Shown: positions 8,752 through 19,164, counted from the first letter of the stretch. The stretch is 64,000 nucleotides of DNA from Phenylobacterium sp. (GCF_013911965.1 NZ_JACESE010000002.1:286224-350223), one strand, 5' to 3'. The notes: generated from the sequence alone by a model not told the origin. Numbers and translations: made by a program.

Positions 8752-9227
8752 GTCAGCCGCCGTTCGGCTTCGAAGAGCCGTCCTTCCTGGTCGTGGCCCT
8801 GGACCCAGAGGTCCCAGGCGCCGGTTTCCGCCGGAACCGCAGCGCGGTAGCGGCCGGGGCTGACCTCCGAGAAGGCCATCTCGATCCGGCCGGCTTCGGT
8901 CGCCGGGCGCTGGAGATGGCCGGAGAGCTTCAGCTCGGTCACGGGCGCGCCCTGGCGGTCGGCGATCTCGACCAGAACCGCGCCGTCCTCGACGGTGGCG
9001 GCGGCCCGCCAGCCGAGCTTCTTCTGCGCCGCCTGCTGGGCGAGACGGCTGTTATAGGCCAGGCCGTCCTCATAGGGCGTGACCGAGACCTCGCCGGGGT
9101 AGCTGCGCAGGGCGACCGTCAGGAAGACGGCGTTCACGGCGATGATGACGCCGAAGAAGGCCACCATCCCGGCCAGCACGTGCCAGCCTGTGATGCGGAA
9201 TTCGCGGGTCGGTTCCATGAGGCTCAT
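8742..9227 (-). CDS. ccoH: cbb3 oxidase assembly protein CcoH (FixH)
   Basis: A 161-residue membrane-anchored protein required for stable cbb3 assembly. A short cytosolic N-terminus (MSLMEPTREFRITGWHVL) leads into one helix (AGMVAFFGVIIAVNAVFLTVAL). The periplasmic part contains SYPGEVSVTPYEDGLAYN, the conserved FixH segment where the Gly-Leu-x-Tyr-Asn box occurs, and ends in a beta-sandwich-like domain (W.L.v.GhD). It overlaps ccoG by 4 nt and ccoI by 10 nt, as expected for translational coupling. Confidence 0.93.
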   Translation of the reverse strand: MSLMEPTREFRITGWHVLAGMVAFFGVIIAVNAVFLTVALRSYPGEVSVTPYEDGLAYNSRLAQQAAQKKLGWRAAATVEDGAVLVEIADRQGAPVTELKLSGHLQRPATEAGRIEMAFSEVSPGRYRAAVPAETGAWDLWVQGHDQEGRLFEAERRLTWR

Positions 9228-10732
9228 CGGGCGTTCGCCGCTCCGGACAGGAAGGTGGTGGAGACATCGGACACGCGGTCGCCGGCCTCGATGCGGAAGG
9301 CGGCGGGCATGTTCTCAGACGGCAAGGCCGAGGCCGGCGCAGTGACCAGGACCCGGACGGCGCGCACCTGGTTCGGCTCGACCGTCACCGAGATGGGGCC
9401 CGGGGTCGCGTCCTCGCCGGGCGTCTTGAGGGTCACGCCCGCCACGCCGGAGAAGCTGATCCGGGCGGTCATCGGCTCGAAGGTCCGGTTGGCGATCTTC
9501 AGCGTGTAGCCGTTGCGGATCGCCCCGTCGTGCAGGCGCACGAAGGTGGGGTTGCGGTCCCGCAGCACGTGCATGTCGAGCGGGGTGCGGACCGAGAAGC
9601 CCCAGGCCATCACGGCGGCGACGAGGACGAGAGCCACCGCGTAGTAGATCGTGCGCGACCGGACCAGCTTGTAGACCGGCTTTTCGCTCCTGGACCGCGC
9701 GGCGACGGCGGAGTCGGTGTCGTAGGCGATGAGCCCCTTGGGCCGCCCGACCTTGCCCATGATGTCGTCGCAGGCGTCGATGCAGAGGCCGCAATTGATG
9801 CACTCCAGCTGCGGTCCGTTACGGATGTCAATGCCCATCGGACAGACCACGACGCAGGCGTGGCAGTCGACGCAGTCGCCGCGGCCTTCCCAGGTCGCGC
9901 CCTTCTTGTGCGGGCCGCGCGGTTCGCCCCGGTCGAAGCGGTAGGTCACCTGCAGCGAATGCTCGTCGAGCATGGCGCCCTGGATCCGGGGCCAGGGGCA
10001 CATGTAGGTGCAGACCTGCTCGCGCATCGTCCCGGCGAGCGCATAGGTGGTGAAGGTCAGGATGGCGCAGGAGAGGTAGGCGCTGACCGGCGCCTGGCCG
10101 ACCCAGAAGTCGCGGATCAGGGTCGGCGCGTCGTGGAAATAGAAGATCCAGGCGCCGCCCGTGCCGAAGGCCACGGCGATCCAGGCGGCGTGCTTGCCGA
10201 ACTTCCGCCAGGCCTTGTCGAAGGACCAGGGCGAGGCGTCGAGCTTCATGCGGGCGTTGCGGTCGCCCTCGAACAGCCGCTCGATATAGATGTAGAGGTC
10301 GGTCCAGACGGTCTGCGGACAGGCGTAGCCGCACCACAGCCGCCCGAAGAGGGCGGTGACCAGGAAGAGCGCCAGGGCCGCCATCACCAGCAAGCCGGTG
10401 ATGAAGTAGACCTCCTGCGGCCAGAGCTGGATGAAGAAGAAGTAGAAGCGCCGCCCGGTGAAATCGACGAGCACGGCCTGGTCCGGCAGGTCGCCGGGGC
10501 GGTCCCAGCGGATCCAGGGCGTGACGTAGTAGATGGTGAGCGTCAGGATCAGCAGCGCCCACTTGATCGTCCGCCACCGGCCATGGACCAGCTTCGGGTA
10601 GATGGGCGTGCGGCGCTTGTAGAGCCCGCCGTCCGGCCCGCCCTTCTGGCGGGCCTTGGCGGCCGCCGAAACCGGCGCGGCGTGCGCGGGCTTCGACGGC
10701 TCGGCCTTGGTGCGGTCGATCACCGTGGTCAT
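9224..10732 (-). CDS. ccoG: cbb3 oxidase accessory ferredoxin CcoG (FixG/RdxA)
   Basis: A 502-residue membrane iron-sulfur protein linked to copper reduction during cbb3 biogenesis. It has several helices in the N-terminal half and a NapH-like CGYACPQTVWTDLY segment near residue 130. Two 4Fe-4S motifs follow, CVDCHACVVVCPMGIDIRNG and CINCGLCIDACDDIM. The C-terminal half after one further helix is an Ig-like periplasmic domain (ANRTFEPMTARISFSGV). I chose the ATG at 10732 because GAGG lies 6 nt upstream; a GTG at 10744 in the same frame is possible but overlaps the ccoP stop. It follows ccoP after 8 nt. Confidence 0.95.
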   Translation of the reverse strand: MTTVIDRTKAEPSKPAHAAPVSAAAKARQKGGPDGGLYKRRTPIYPKLVHGRWRTIKWALLILTLTIYYVTPWIRWDRPGDLPDQAVLVDFTGRRFYFFFIQLWPQEVYFITGLLVMAALALFLVTALFGRLWCGYACPQTVWTDLYIYIERLFEGDRNARMKLDASPWSFDKAWRKFGKHAAWIAVAFGTGGAWIFYFHDAPTLIRDFWVGQAPVSAYLSCAILTFTTYALAGTMREQVCTYMCPWPRIQGAMLDEHSLQVTYRFDRGEPRGPHKKGATWEGRGDCVDCHACVVVCPMGIDIRNGPQLECINCGLCIDACDDIMGKVGRPKGLIAYDTDSAVAARSRSEKPVYKLVRSRTIYYAVALVLVAAVMAWGFSVRTPLDMHVLRDRNPTFVRLHDGAIRNGYTLKIANRTFEPMTARISFSGVAGVTLKTPGEDATPGPISVTVEPNQVRAVRVLVTAPASALPSENMPAAFRIEAGDRVSDVSTTFLSGAANAR

Positions 10733-10740
10733 GGAAGACC

Positions 10741-11607
10741 TCACTGGCCCCCGGCGTTGGCGTGGACGTACACGGCCAGCGCCTTCAGCGTCTCAGGGTC
10801 GAATCGGCCGGACCAGGCGGGCATGACGCCGTTGCGGCCAGACCAGATCTGGGTGCGGATCTCCTCGCGCGAGGAGCCGTAGAGCCACTCGGCGTCGGTC
10901 AGGTTCGGCGCGCCCTGGGCCTTGTCGCCCTGGCCCGTCAGACCGTGGCACGAGGCGCACTGTTCGGCGAAGATCGGCGCCGCGCGGCCGACCGCCGCGG
11001 CGTCGGCCTCCCGGCCCGAGAGCCGGACGACGTACTCGGTCAGGTCGCTGATCTGGCCCGCATTGAGCATCTGGTCGCGGCCGAAGGCGGGCATCTGGGA
11101 GAAGCGCGCCTCCGGGTGATCGGAACGGACGCCCACCTGAAGCGTGTGGTGGATCTCGTCCAGGCTTCCGCCCCAGAGCCAGACGTCGTCGCGCAGGTTC
11201 GGATAGCCCTTGGCGCCCGCGCCGCCGGTGCCGTGGCAGGTGGCGCAGTTGTCGCCGAAGACCGACTGGCCGACGGTCAGGGCATATTCCTGCAGCTCAG
11301 GATCGGACTCGATCTCCTGCAGGCTGGCGCGCGTCAGACGGGCCGCCTCGGCCCCGCGCAGGTCCTTCAGAGCCTCGAGCTGCTGGGCCACCTGGGCGCG
11401 GTCGGAATGGCCGCGGGTCCCCTTGGTGTAGCCGCTGATACCCGGCCAGGCGGGCATGAGCACCCAGTAGACCGCCGAGAAGACGACGGTCGCCCAGAAG
11501 ATGTAGAGCCACCAGCGCGGCAGCGGGTTGTCCAGTTCCTTGATGCCGTCCCACTCATGGCCCGTGGTCTCGACACCGGTGACCTCGTCGGCCTCACGCT
11601 TGGACAT
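10741..11607 (-). CDS. ccoP: cbb3 oxidase dihaem cytochrome c subunit CcoP (FixP)
   Basis: A membrane-anchored c-type cytochrome that passes electrons from the bc1 complex to CcoO and CcoN. The N-terminus ([22 protein letters not shown] then ELDNPLPRWWLYIFWAT) is the typical cytosolic stretch before the single helix. Two haem sites, CATCH and CASCH, are each followed by a conserved methionine loop (MPAF and VMPAW). I selected the ATG at 11607 because GAGG is suitably spaced before it; the preceding in-frame ATG at 11610 is equally possible. The start lies inside the 3' end of ccoQ. Confidence 0.94.
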   Translation of the reverse strand: MSKREADEVTGVETTGHEWDGIKELDNPLPRWWLYIFWATVVFSAVYWVLMPAWPGISGYTKGTRGHSDRAQVAQQLEALKDLRGAEAARLTRASLQEIESDPELQEYALTVGQSVFGDNCATCHGTGGAGAKGYPNLRDDVWLWGGSLDEIHHTLQVGVRSDHPEARFSQMPAFGRDQMLNAGQISDLTEYVVRLSGREADAAAVGRAAPIFAEQCASCHGLTGQGDKAQGAPNLTDAEWLYGSSREEIRTQIWSGRNGVMPAWSGRFDPETLKALAVYVHANAGGQ

Positions 11608-11773
11608 CATGGTCCTCATCATTCTCAAGGGGCAGTTGCGCGGCGCGGCGGAAGGTCTCGCCGTTGCGCGGCCAGAGGGCGTAGAGCACGCCTCCGGCGA
11701 AGATGGCGGCGAAGTAGAGGGTCCCGCCCTGCTGGGCGAACTGGGCCACCGTTTCGTAGGTCAGGCCGCTCAT
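11594..11773 (-). CDS. ccoQ: cbb3 oxidase small subunit CcoQ (FixQ)
   Basis: A 59-residue one-helix protein that stabilises the cbb3 complex. [17 protein letters not shown] precedes the helix [18 protein letters not shown], and a charged cytosolic tail follows ([19 protein letters not shown]). Its ATG overlaps the ccoO stop (ATGA, 11770-11773), and its 3' end overlaps the ccoP start by 14 nt. Size, topology and position are those of FixQ. Confidence 0.9.
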   Translation of the reverse strand: MSGLTYETVAQFAQQGGTLYFAAIFAGGVLYALWPRNGETFRRAAQLPLENDEDHDVQA

Positions 11774-12504
11774 CGCAGGCTCTCCTCGGCCTCGTAGGTC
11801 GAGAAGTCGACGAGGGTGCCCAGCATCTGGAGATAGGCCACGAGGGCGTCCATCTCCGTCACCTTGGACGGATTGCCGTCGAAGTCGCGCTGCTGGACCT
11901 TGTCGCCGTAGCGGGCCTTCAGGTCGCGGCCCGGGGCGAAGGGATCGGCCTGGGCCTGGAGGTCGGCCGCGGCGTTGTCGATCATGGCCTGGGTGTAGGG
12001 CACGCCGACCTTGGTCATGGCGGCGACCTTGGCCTGCATGTCGCGGTACTCCAGCTCCCGGTCGGCCAGGAAGGCGTAGGGGGGCATGACCGACTCCGGA
12101 ACGACCGAGCGGGGGTCGATCAGGTGGTCGCGGTGCCAGGCGTCGGAGTACTTGCCGCCCACCCGCGCCAGATCCGGCCCCGTGCGCTTGGAGCCCCACT
12201 GGAAGGGGTGGTCGTACATGCTCTCGGCGGCGAGGCTGTAGTGGCCGTAGCGTTCCACCTCGTCGCGCAGGGGGCGGACCATCTGCGAGTGGCAGGTGTA
12301 GCAGCCTTCGCGGATGTAGATGTCGCGCCCGGCCAGTTCGAGGGGCGTATAGGGGCGCACGCCCTCCACCTCCTCGATGGTGCTCTCCAGGTAGAAGAGC
12401 GGCGCGATCTCCACCAGGCCGCCGATGGAGACGACGACCAGGATGGCGACGGTGAGGAGCAGGGAGCGCCGCTCCAGGACGCCGTGCTTGTTCCAGATCT
12501 GCAT
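11770..12504 (-). CDS. ccoO: cbb3 oxidase monohaem cytochrome c subunit CcoO (FixO)
   Basis: A 244-residue membrane-anchored monohaem cytochrome c of the cbb3 oxidase. It starts [17 protein letters not shown], then one helix ([20 protein letters not shown]). The haem site [14 protein letters not shown] follows the [14 protein letters not shown] segment. [24 protein letters not shown] is a strongly conserved FixO block, and the axial methionine is in VMPPYAF. It starts 10 nt after the ccoN stop and overlaps ccoQ by 4 nt. Confidence 0.96.
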   Translation of the reverse strand: MQIWNKHGVLERRSLLLTVAILVVVSIGGLVEIAPLFYLESTIEEVEGVRPYTPLELAGRDIYIREGCYTCHSQMVRPLRDEVERYGHYSLAAESMYDHPFQWGSKRTGPDLARVGGKYSDAWHRDHLIDPRSVVPESVMPPYAFLADRELEYRDMQAKVAAMTKVGVPYTQAMIDNAAADLQAQADPFAPGRDLKARYGDKVQQRDFDGNPSKVTEMDALVAYLQMLGTLVDFSTYEAEESLR

Positions 12505-12514
12505 GGGAGCCCCC

Positions 12515-14164
12515 TTACTCGGCTGCGATCAGCGCAGGGGCGGGCGTCGCGGCTTCCGAGGCGATGCTCGGCTGCCGGACGGTACGCCACAGGTTGTAGG
12601 ACATGATCACCGCGCCGGAGAGGTACATGAGGCCCCCGAGCGTGCGGATGATGTTCTCGATATGCTTGGCCGAGACCGTCTCGACGAAGGAGTTGGCCAG
12701 GAAGCCTTGCGGCGTGTACTCGCGCCACATCAGGCCTTCCATGATGCCGGAGACCCACATCGCGCAGATGTAGAGAAGGATGCCGGTGGTCGCGATCCAG
12801 AAGTGCCACTCGACCAGGTTGTTCGAGTACAGCCGCTCCTTCTTCCACAGCCAGGGCACCAGGCAGTAGACCGCGCCGAAGCTGATGAAGCCGACCCAGC
12901 CGAGCGCGCCGGAATGCACGTGGCCGATGGTCCAGTCGGTGTAGTGGGACAGCGAGTTCACCGCCCGGATGGACATGAGCGGACCCTCGAAGGTCGACAT
13001 GCCGTAGAAGGCGATGGCCACCACCATCATCCGGATCACCGGGTCGGTGCGCAGCTTGTCCCAGGCCCCCGACAGCGTCATCAGGCCGTTGATCATGCCG
13101 CCCCAGGACGGCATCCACAGCATCACCGAGAAGGTCATGCCCAGCGTCTGGGCCCATTGCGGCAGGGCCGTGTAGTGCAGGTGGTGCGGGCCCGCCCAGA
13201 TGTAGATGAAGATCAGCGACCAGAAGTGGACGATGGACAGGCGGTAGGAATAGACCGGCCGCTCCGCGCGCTTGGGCACGAAGTAGTACATCATCCCCAG
13301 GAAGCCGGCGGTCAGGAAGAAGCCCACGGCGTTGTGGCCGTACCACCACTGGGTCAGCGCATCCTGCACCCCGGCGAACAGCGAATAGCTGCGGTGATGC
13401 AGCCCGCCCACCGGCATGGCCAGGTTGTTGACCACGTGCAGCAGGGCGATGGTCACGATGAAGGCGAGATAGAACCAGTTGGCCACATAGATGTGGGGTT
13501 CCTTCCGCTTCCAGAGCGTGCCCAGGAAGACGAGCAGGTAGGCCACCCACACGACGGTCAGCCAGAGGTCGACGTACCATTCCGGCTCGGCGTACTCACG
13601 GCTCTGGGTGATGCCGGCCAGGTAGCCGGTGGCGGCCAGCACGATGAAGAGCTGGTAGCCCCAGAAGACGAACCAGGGCCAGGCGCCGCCGGCCAGCCGC
13701 GCCTTCGTCGTGCGCTGCACGACATAGAATGAGGTGGCGATCAGCGCGTTGCCGCCGAAGGCGAAGATGACGCCCGAGGTGTGCAGGGGACGCAGGCGGC
13801 CGAAGTTCAGCCAGCCGTGTTCCGGAAAGTAGAGCAGGTTCGGCCAGGAGAGCTGCGCGGCGATGACCACGCCCACCAGCAGACCGACCACGGCCCAGAA
13901 CATGGTGGCGATGACGCCCGCCCGGACGACGCCGTCGGCGTAACGGTCCTGCGGCGCACGGAAGCGGCCCGACGACAGGCCGACGCTCATCACCGAGAAG
14001 GCGATGGTGAAGGCTGCGATCAGGACATAGCCGTGAAAGCGGAAGAGGCGATCGTCCGTGAAGGCCGTCGCGAAGATCGCCCCCAGGGCGCAGAGCCCTG
14101 TGAAGGCGAAGAGCAGAAGCGCATCGAGCGGCGCCCGATCCTGCTCGGCGGCGATTTGATTCAT
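12515..14164 (-). CDS. ccoN: cbb3 oxidase catalytic subunit I CcoN (FixN)
   Basis: A 549-residue haem-copper oxidase subunit with about twelve helices that reduces O2 at a haem b3/CuB centre and pumps protons. Haem ligands and CuB histidines appear in [49 protein letters not shown] and [17 protein letters not shown]. High O2 affinity is the family rule, so this enzyme serves micro-oxic growth. The ATG at 14164 gives the usual length; the frame continues upstream to a GTG at 14215, which adds residues not typical of FixN. A near-consensus FNR/FixK box lies about 63 bp upstream of this start. Confidence 0.97.
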   Translation of the reverse strand: MNQIAAEQDRAPLDALLLFAFTGLCALGAIFATAFTDDRLFRFHGYVLIAAFTIAFSVMSVGLSSGRFRAPQDRYADGVVRAGVIATMFWAVVGLLVGVVIAAQLSWPNLLYFPEHGWLNFGRLRPLHTSGVIFAFGGNALIATSFYVVQRTTKARLAGGAWPWFVFWGYQLFIVLAATGYLAGITQSREYAEPEWYVDLWLTVVWVAYLLVFLGTLWKRKEPHIYVANWFYLAFIVTIALLHVVNNLAMPVGGLHHRSYSLFAGVQDALTQWWYGHNAVGFFLTAGFLGMMYYFVPKRAERPVYSYRLSIVHFWSLIFIYIWAGPHHLHYTALPQWAQTLGMTFSVMLWMPSWGGMINGLMTLSGAWDKLRTDPVIRMMVVAIAFYGMSTFEGPLMSIRAVNSLSHYTDWTIGHVHSGALGWVGFISFGAVYCLVPWLWKKERLYSNNLVEWHFWIATTGILLYICAMWVSGIMEGLMWREYTPQGFLANSFVETVSAKHIENIIRTLGGLMYLSGAVIMSYNLWRTVRQPSIASEAATPAPALIAAE

Positions 14165-14226
14165 GTTCCCCAGCGACTCGGTGCGAAAGACTTCGCTCCC
14201 TGTGCGCTGCGCCACGGATGGTGGCT

Positions 14227-14240
14227 TTGATCCATCTCAA
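14227..14240 (-). promoter_or_regulatory. FNR/FixK-type box upstream of ccoN
   Basis: On the minus strand this reads TTGAG-ATGG-ATCAA, one mismatch from the FNR/FixK consensus TTGAT-N4-ATCAA. It lies about 63 bp before the chosen ccoN ATG and about 70 bp before the divergent small gene at 14311. Oxygen-responsive CRP/FNR-family activators classically control fixNOQP in alphaproteobacteria, so activation of the operon at low oxygen is expected. The regulator gene itself is not in the window. Confidence 0.8.
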
Positions 14241-14310
14241 GGCCGCCCGGACGCGGGGCCGGCATCCCATGCGACACGGGGCCGCCGCCCCCAAGTCCGG
14301 AGTCGCCGTC

Positions 14311-14592
14311 ATGCCCGCCAAGCCGTCCCCCGCCGCCGCCTTCGACATGCGGCTGCTGTTGGGCTCATCCCTCCTGGCCGGAGCCGGGATCAGTCTCGAA
14401 CTGGCCTGGCTGCATGCGCGCGAGACCGCCGAGATCTATGGGGTGATCTGCGGCGCAGTTGGGGGCGCTCCGCACTGCGCGGCCTGCTACGCCGCGCCGC
14501 TGCTGGCCTGGGCGGGCCTGAGCGTGCTCTTCGGACCGCAGCTTCGCCAACGGTTCGATCCGGCGCGCCAACCGGCGCAGGTCCGACCCTAG
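14311..14592 (+). CDS. Small membrane protein with a C-x8-C-x2-C cluster, divergent from ccoN
   Basis: A 93-residue protein with two hydrophobic segments (about MRLLLGSSLLAGAGISLELAW and AAPLLAWAGLSVLFG). A short loop between them contains ICGAVGGAPHCAACYAAP, three cysteines that could bind metal or form a disulfide. I do not recognise the family. The ATG at 14311 has GGAG 9 nt upstream; earlier in-frame starts would run back through the FNR-type box. The gene shares that box with the cbb3 operon, which suggests a redox- or copper-related role. Its stop overlaps the convergent treY stop by 4 nt. Confidence 0.6.
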   Translation: MPAKPSPAAAFDMRLLLGSSLLAGAGISLELAWLHARETAEIYGVICGAVGGAPHCAACYAAPLLAWAGLSVLFGPQLRQRFDPARQPAQVRP

Positions 14593-17168
14593 TCGGCTGT
14601 GAGCAGCGCCACCGGCAGGGTGGCGAACAGGTTCTGGGCCGCCAGGGCGCCGTCGCCGGCGAGGACTTCGCCGGTCAGGCGGTTCACCCATCGCCCCGTG
14701 GGGCTCGCCGTCGCCGCAAGCTCCGTCCCGTTCCACCACGCGGAGCTCAGGGTGGGGCCGGATGCGCCCTCCAGGGCGGCCGCCGCGCGAATGGCGCAGG
14801 CGACCAGGAGCGGCCCTTCCGGACCACCGCGCTCGAAGGCGAGGACGGAGCCGGACCGCAGGCCGCTCGCCCCTATCGGACGGTAGGCGGCGTCGGAGAA
14901 CAGGCCCGGCCTGAGCCGGCGCAGCGACAATGTGCGCGCGATCACATGCTGCTTGATCGCTCCGGTGCGCCACGCCTCCACAAGACGCGCCGCCGGCGCG
15001 CCGGAGGCCAGAGCCGCCATGCGGAGGGCGTAGTCGACGGGCCGCCGGTTGTCGGGATCGACGAGGCTGAAATCCCAGAACTCGCAGCCCTGATAGGTGT
15101 CGGGGACGCCGGGGGCAGCGCAACGCAGCAGGGCCTGCGCTAAGCCGTTGAGGGCTCCGCCGGGGGCGATACGCTCGACGAAGCCATGCAGCTGCTCGCG
15201 GAAGGCGCGGTCGTCGAGGCGGCCGACGGTCTCTTCGCGGCAGCGCGTCTCGTACGCCTCGTCCGGGGCCAGCCAGGAGGTGCGCAGCTTGGCCTCGCGC
15301 AGAGCCTTGACCTGCCAGCGTCCCACCCGTTCGCCGAAGGCGGCGACGCCCTCGTCATCCTGCGGGTCGAGCTCGGGCGGCCAGGCGCCGACCAGGGTCT
15401 GAAGACCCTGATAGACGTCGCCAGGATCCACGTGATCGGGAAGATCGGCGAGCCAGTTTCGGACGTGCAGGGTCCAGAGGTGCGGCCGCTCGCTGAGCAC
15501 GGCCAGGCGCGCCCGGACATCCTCGCCGCGTTTGTGGTCGTGGGTGGCGGTGGCCAGCATGCTGCGCGGCCATTTGGCGGCCCGGCGGGCCATCGCCGCA
15601 TGGAACGCCTCCGGCCCATCCCCCAGGCGCGCAGGATCGCAGCCGACATCATTCCGCGAAATCAGCCGGCCGTAGCGATAGAAGGCGGTGTCCTCCACCG
15701 ACTTGGCCGCCACCGGCGCGCTGAGCTGCTGCAGGGCCTGCAGGGCCTGCAGGGCTTCCTTGCGGCGCTCCAGCGGCCCCGGCCCCTGGCCGCGGAGCCA
15801 GGCCAGGATCTGGAGCAGGGCGGGGCGATCGGCCATGGCCGTCGTCCGGAGCGCGGCCGCCTCGGCTCGCCTCAGGATCTCGAGATCCGCCTCCCCAGCC
15901 GCCTCGCCGCGGGCATAGGTGCGATAGGCCGGGAAGCCGGCCAGCAGCGCCTGCAGAGCCCGCCGCAGGCTCTCCTCCGTCAGGTCGCGGGTGGCCAAGT
16001 CGCAGCGGGCCAGGCGCGACAGGTTTCGCGCGGTCGTCGCCAGCTGACCGGCGAAGCCCTGCTGGAGGATCTCTGCGCGGGCCCTGCGCTCCTCGTCTTC
16101 GAAGTCGGGCGACCGGCCGGCGATGGCCGCCCAGAGCTGGCCCAGCGGTTCGGCCCCGGAGGGCTCATGGATCAGCGCCGACACCTCGTTCAGGAAGTCG
16201 TATCCGCTCGTGCCGTCGCAGGGCCAGTCCGGCGGCAGCGGCTCGTCCGGCGCCAGGATCTTCTCGACGACCAGATAGGCTGGGCCGTCGCGGTTCGGGC
16301 GTTCGGCGGCGAGCGCATCGAGCCGGGCGCGCAGCTTGCGGAGGTAGGCGCCAGGATCGGCGAGGCCGTCCACATGGTCGACGCGCAGCCCGTCGATCAG
16401 GCCCTCGGCATAGAGGCGCAGGGGCAGGGCGTGGACCGCCTCGAACACCTCGTCGCGCTCGATCCGCAGGCCCGCCAGTTCGGTGATGTCGAAGAAGCGC
16501 CGCCAGTTGATCTCGTCGCCCGCCGTACGCCACCAGGCGAGCCGGTAGTGCTGGCGCTCGAGGAGCTCGTGGAGGCGCGCCTGGCCTTCGGGCGTCCGCG
16601 CGTCGTAGGCGGAGAGGTCGCCGCCGCGCAGGGCTTGGACGTCGGCGGGGCGGAGAGGGAAGCGGTGATGATCGTGGGCCCAGACGGCGAGCCCCCGGTC
16701 GTCCACCTTCAGCCGGAGATCGCCGCCGCTGAGCGCCTCGCCATAGGGCCGCCCCAGGAACGGGGCGAGCACCTTGCCCTGGAGGGCGGGGTCCGCCGGC
16801 GTCCAGTCGATGTCGAAGTGCCGGGCGAAGGGGCTTTCCGGCCCGTTCTCCAGAATGTCCTGCCACCAGGCGTTGTCAGCGCCGCCGACGGCCATGTGGT
16901 TGGGAACGATGTCCAGAACGACGCCGATCCGCCGCGCCCGCAAGGCGGCGGCCATGTCGCGGAAGCCCTGTTCTCCGCCGAGCGCCTCGCTGATCCGGCT
17001 GGGATCGACCACGTCGTATCCGTGCATGGAGCCGCTTCGCGCCTCGGCGATCGGCGAGGCGTAAAGGTGGGTGACGCCGAGGGCTTCGAGATAGCCCGCC
17101 AGCTCAGCCGCATCGGCGAAGGTGAAGCCGGCGTGGAACTGGATGCGATAGGTGGCCGACACCTTCAT
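14589..17168 (-). CDS. treY: Malto-oligosyltrehalose synthase
   Basis: An 859-residue cytosolic GH13 enzyme that isomerises the reducing-end alpha-1,4 bond of maltodextrins to alpha-1,1, giving maltooligosyltrehalose for TreZ. The N-terminus SATYRIQFHAGFTFADAAEL is characteristic, as are YLEALGVTHLYASPI, GSMHGYDVVDPSRI and VLDIVPNHMAVGG. The nucleophile region is LIDGLRVDHVDGLADP, the acid region is YLVVEKILAPDE, and the stabiliser region is ATATHDHKRGEDVRARL. The ATG at 17168 overlaps the malQ stop (17165-17168). A 9-bp triplication (15729-15757) in the gene encodes a short ALQ repeat. This is the last gene of the operon. Confidence 0.96.
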   Translation of the reverse strand: MKVSATYRIQFHAGFTFADAAELAGYLEALGVTHLYASPIAEARSGSMHGYDVVDPSRISEALGGEQGFRDMAAALRARRIGVVLDIVPNHMAVGGADNAWWQDILENGPESPFARHFDIDWTPADPALQGKVLAPFLGRPYGEALSGGDLRLKVDDRGLAVWAHDHHRFPLRPADVQALRGGDLSAYDARTPEGQARLHELLERQHYRLAWWRTAGDEINWRRFFDITELAGLRIERDEVFEAVHALPLRLYAEGLIDGLRVDHVDGLADPGAYLRKLRARLDALAAERPNRDGPAYLVVEKILAPDEPLPPDWPCDGTSGYDFLNEVSALIHEPSGAEPLGQLWAAIAGRSPDFEDEERRARAEILQQGFAGQLATTARNLSRLARCDLATRDLTEESLRRALQALLAGFPAYRTYARGEAAGEADLEILRRAEAAALRTTAMADRPALLQILAWLRGQGPGPLERRKEALQALQALQQLSAPVAAKSVEDTAFYRYGRLISRNDVGCDPARLGDGPEAFHAAMARRAAKWPRSMLATATHDHKRGEDVRARLAVLSERPHLWTLHVRNWLADLPDHVDPGDVYQGLQTLVGAWPPELDPQDDEGVAAFGERVGRWQVKALREAKLRTSWLAPDEAYETRCREETVGRLDDRAFREQLHGFVERIAPGGALNGLAQALLRCAAPGVPDTYQGCEFWDFSLVDPDNRRPVDYALRMAALASGAPAARLVEAWRTGAIKQHVIARTLSLRRLRPGLFSDAAYRPIGASGLRSGSVLAFERGGPEGPLLVACAIRAAAALEGASGPTLSSAWWNGTELAATASPTGRWVNRLTGEVLAGDGALAAQNLFATLPVALLTAD

Positions 17169-19164
17169 CCGGGCCGCCTCGTCCGCAGGTCTTCCAGCCG
17201 CGCGCGGACGGCCGGCGCGGCGAGCAGGTCTCGCAACGGACCTGCCAGGCGGCGGCGCCAGTTCGGCTGTTCGTCCACCGTGCCCGGCACGTTGACCTGG
17301 TCTTCGAGCGCGAGGAGATCCTCCAAGGGGATCAGGGCGAGATCGCAGGGCGTGGCGGCGACATAGGCGACCGCCGCGGAGACCGCCGCCGCAGGGGTGT
17401 CCTTGTCCGGTGCGTCGCCGGCGGCGCAGCCCGCGCGGCGCGCCGCCGTCCAAAGGCGCCGCCGATCCGCCGCCCGCTCCTGGCGGGCCTCATCCGCAGC
17501 CTCGGGCGGCGCAGCGTCCAGTGATCGCCGGACATCTATGTCCCGCTCGCCCCACCATCCGGCGATCGGGGGCAGGTCGTGGGTCGTGGTCATGGCGCAG
17601 GTCTCCTGCGGCCAGTCGTCAGGCGGCCGGAAGCCGCCGTCCGCCTCCCGCTCGAACAGCAGGACGCCCATGCCCATGATGCGTCGCGAACGCAGTTCGT
17701 CACGGAAGCCGGGCGGAACGGTGCCGAGGTCTTCGCCGATCACCACGGCGCGCTCGCGCCAGCTTTCCAGCGCGATCAGGCGCAGGAGATCCGAGAGCGG
17801 ATAGTTGAGATAGACGCCTTCGGTCGGCGACGCGCCGTGCGGCACGAGCCACAGCCGCCGCAAGCCCAGAATGTGGTCGATGCGCACGCCGCCGGCGTGG
17901 CGCATCGCCGAGCGAAGGGTGGCCAGAAAGCCCGCATAGTTCGTCTGCGCCAGGGCGGCCGGCGAGAAGGCGGTGACGCCCCAGTCCTGGCCGCGCGCCT
18001 GGAAGGCGTCCGGTGGCGCGCCCACATTGACCCCGGTCAGCAGGTCCTGCGGCCTCGACCAGGCATGGCTGCCGCCCGGGTCCATCCCCACCGCGACATC
18101 GGTGATGAGGCCTATTCCCATCCCGGCCGACCTGGCTTCCGACTGCGCCGAAGACAGGCTGCGTTCGGCGAGCCACTGCAGGAACAGGTGGAACTCGATC
18201 TCGCCCGTATGGGCCTGGGCGAAGGCGCGCGCCGCCGACCCGCTGGGGTCGTGGTAGGCCTGTGGCCAATCGGCCCAACCCCGGGCGCCGTCCTTGGCGA
18301 AGAAATGGCCATGCAGGGCCTCGAAAAGGGCGTGCCGCTCCAGGTCGGCGCCGCCGTCCTGCCGGAACTGCGCGAAGTCCGCCAAGACCGCATCGCCGGC
18401 TTCGGCGAACCGTGAATGGGCCTGGCGCAAGGCGGCGATCCGCCGTTCGGACGCCGCCGGCCAGTCGATCAGATCGTCCGGCGAGGCCGGGCCGCTCTCC
18501 TCGACGCCGAAACGGGCGGGGTCGGCGTAGAGGACGTTGAGGAACAGCCGGCTCGAGGGGCCGTAGGGACTGAAGCGGCTCGGGTCTGCCGCGAACAGCG
18601 CGTGCACCGGGCTGACTGCGAGGGCCGAAGCGCCGACCTTTCCCAGCGCGGCCGCCGCAGAGGCGAGCGCCGCGAAATCGCCGAAGCCTGAGCCGGAGGC
18701 CTCCCGCAGGGCGTAGATCTGAGCCGTGGCGCCCCAGAGGCGTTCTCCAGGCGCGGCGTCGGCCATGCCGAACGCCCGGGGCGGCGTCACCGCGAGACGC
18801 ATGGTCCGTTCGCCGATCTCCAGCTGATGACGCCCGGGGACGTCGACGATCGTCCCGGCGCCGGACGCGAGTTCGACGGTGCGGCCGTCCTCATAGCGCA
18901 GCCTTCCCCGCGCCGCTCCGAGGTCGGCCAGGTCCAGACGGGCGCCCGCCTCCAGGATCAGGAAGTCCCGGGCCGCCCGGGTCTGGCGGCGCCGCAGCGC
19001 CTCCCGGCTCTCCCGCGCCTGCGCCTCGTCGGCGGCCGGCAGATCCATGGCCGCGAGAACGGCGCGCAGGGTGTCCGGGCGAACCCGCTGCGTGCGGCCG
19101 TGGACATCCTCCCAGCGCTCGTGCAGGCCGGCTTCGGCCGCCAGGGCGCTGAGCTCCGCGCCCG

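Noticed and set aside
14218-14310. A longer start for the small Cys-rich protein at 14218 or 14269
   Set aside because: It would translate through the FNR/FixK-type box and lacks a ribosome site; the ATG at 14311 has GGAG at good spacing.
15729-15757. Short tandem repeat CAGGGCCTG, three copies
   Set aside because: It lies inside treY and encodes a short ALQ helix repeat in frame. No sign of a regulatory or mobile repeat.
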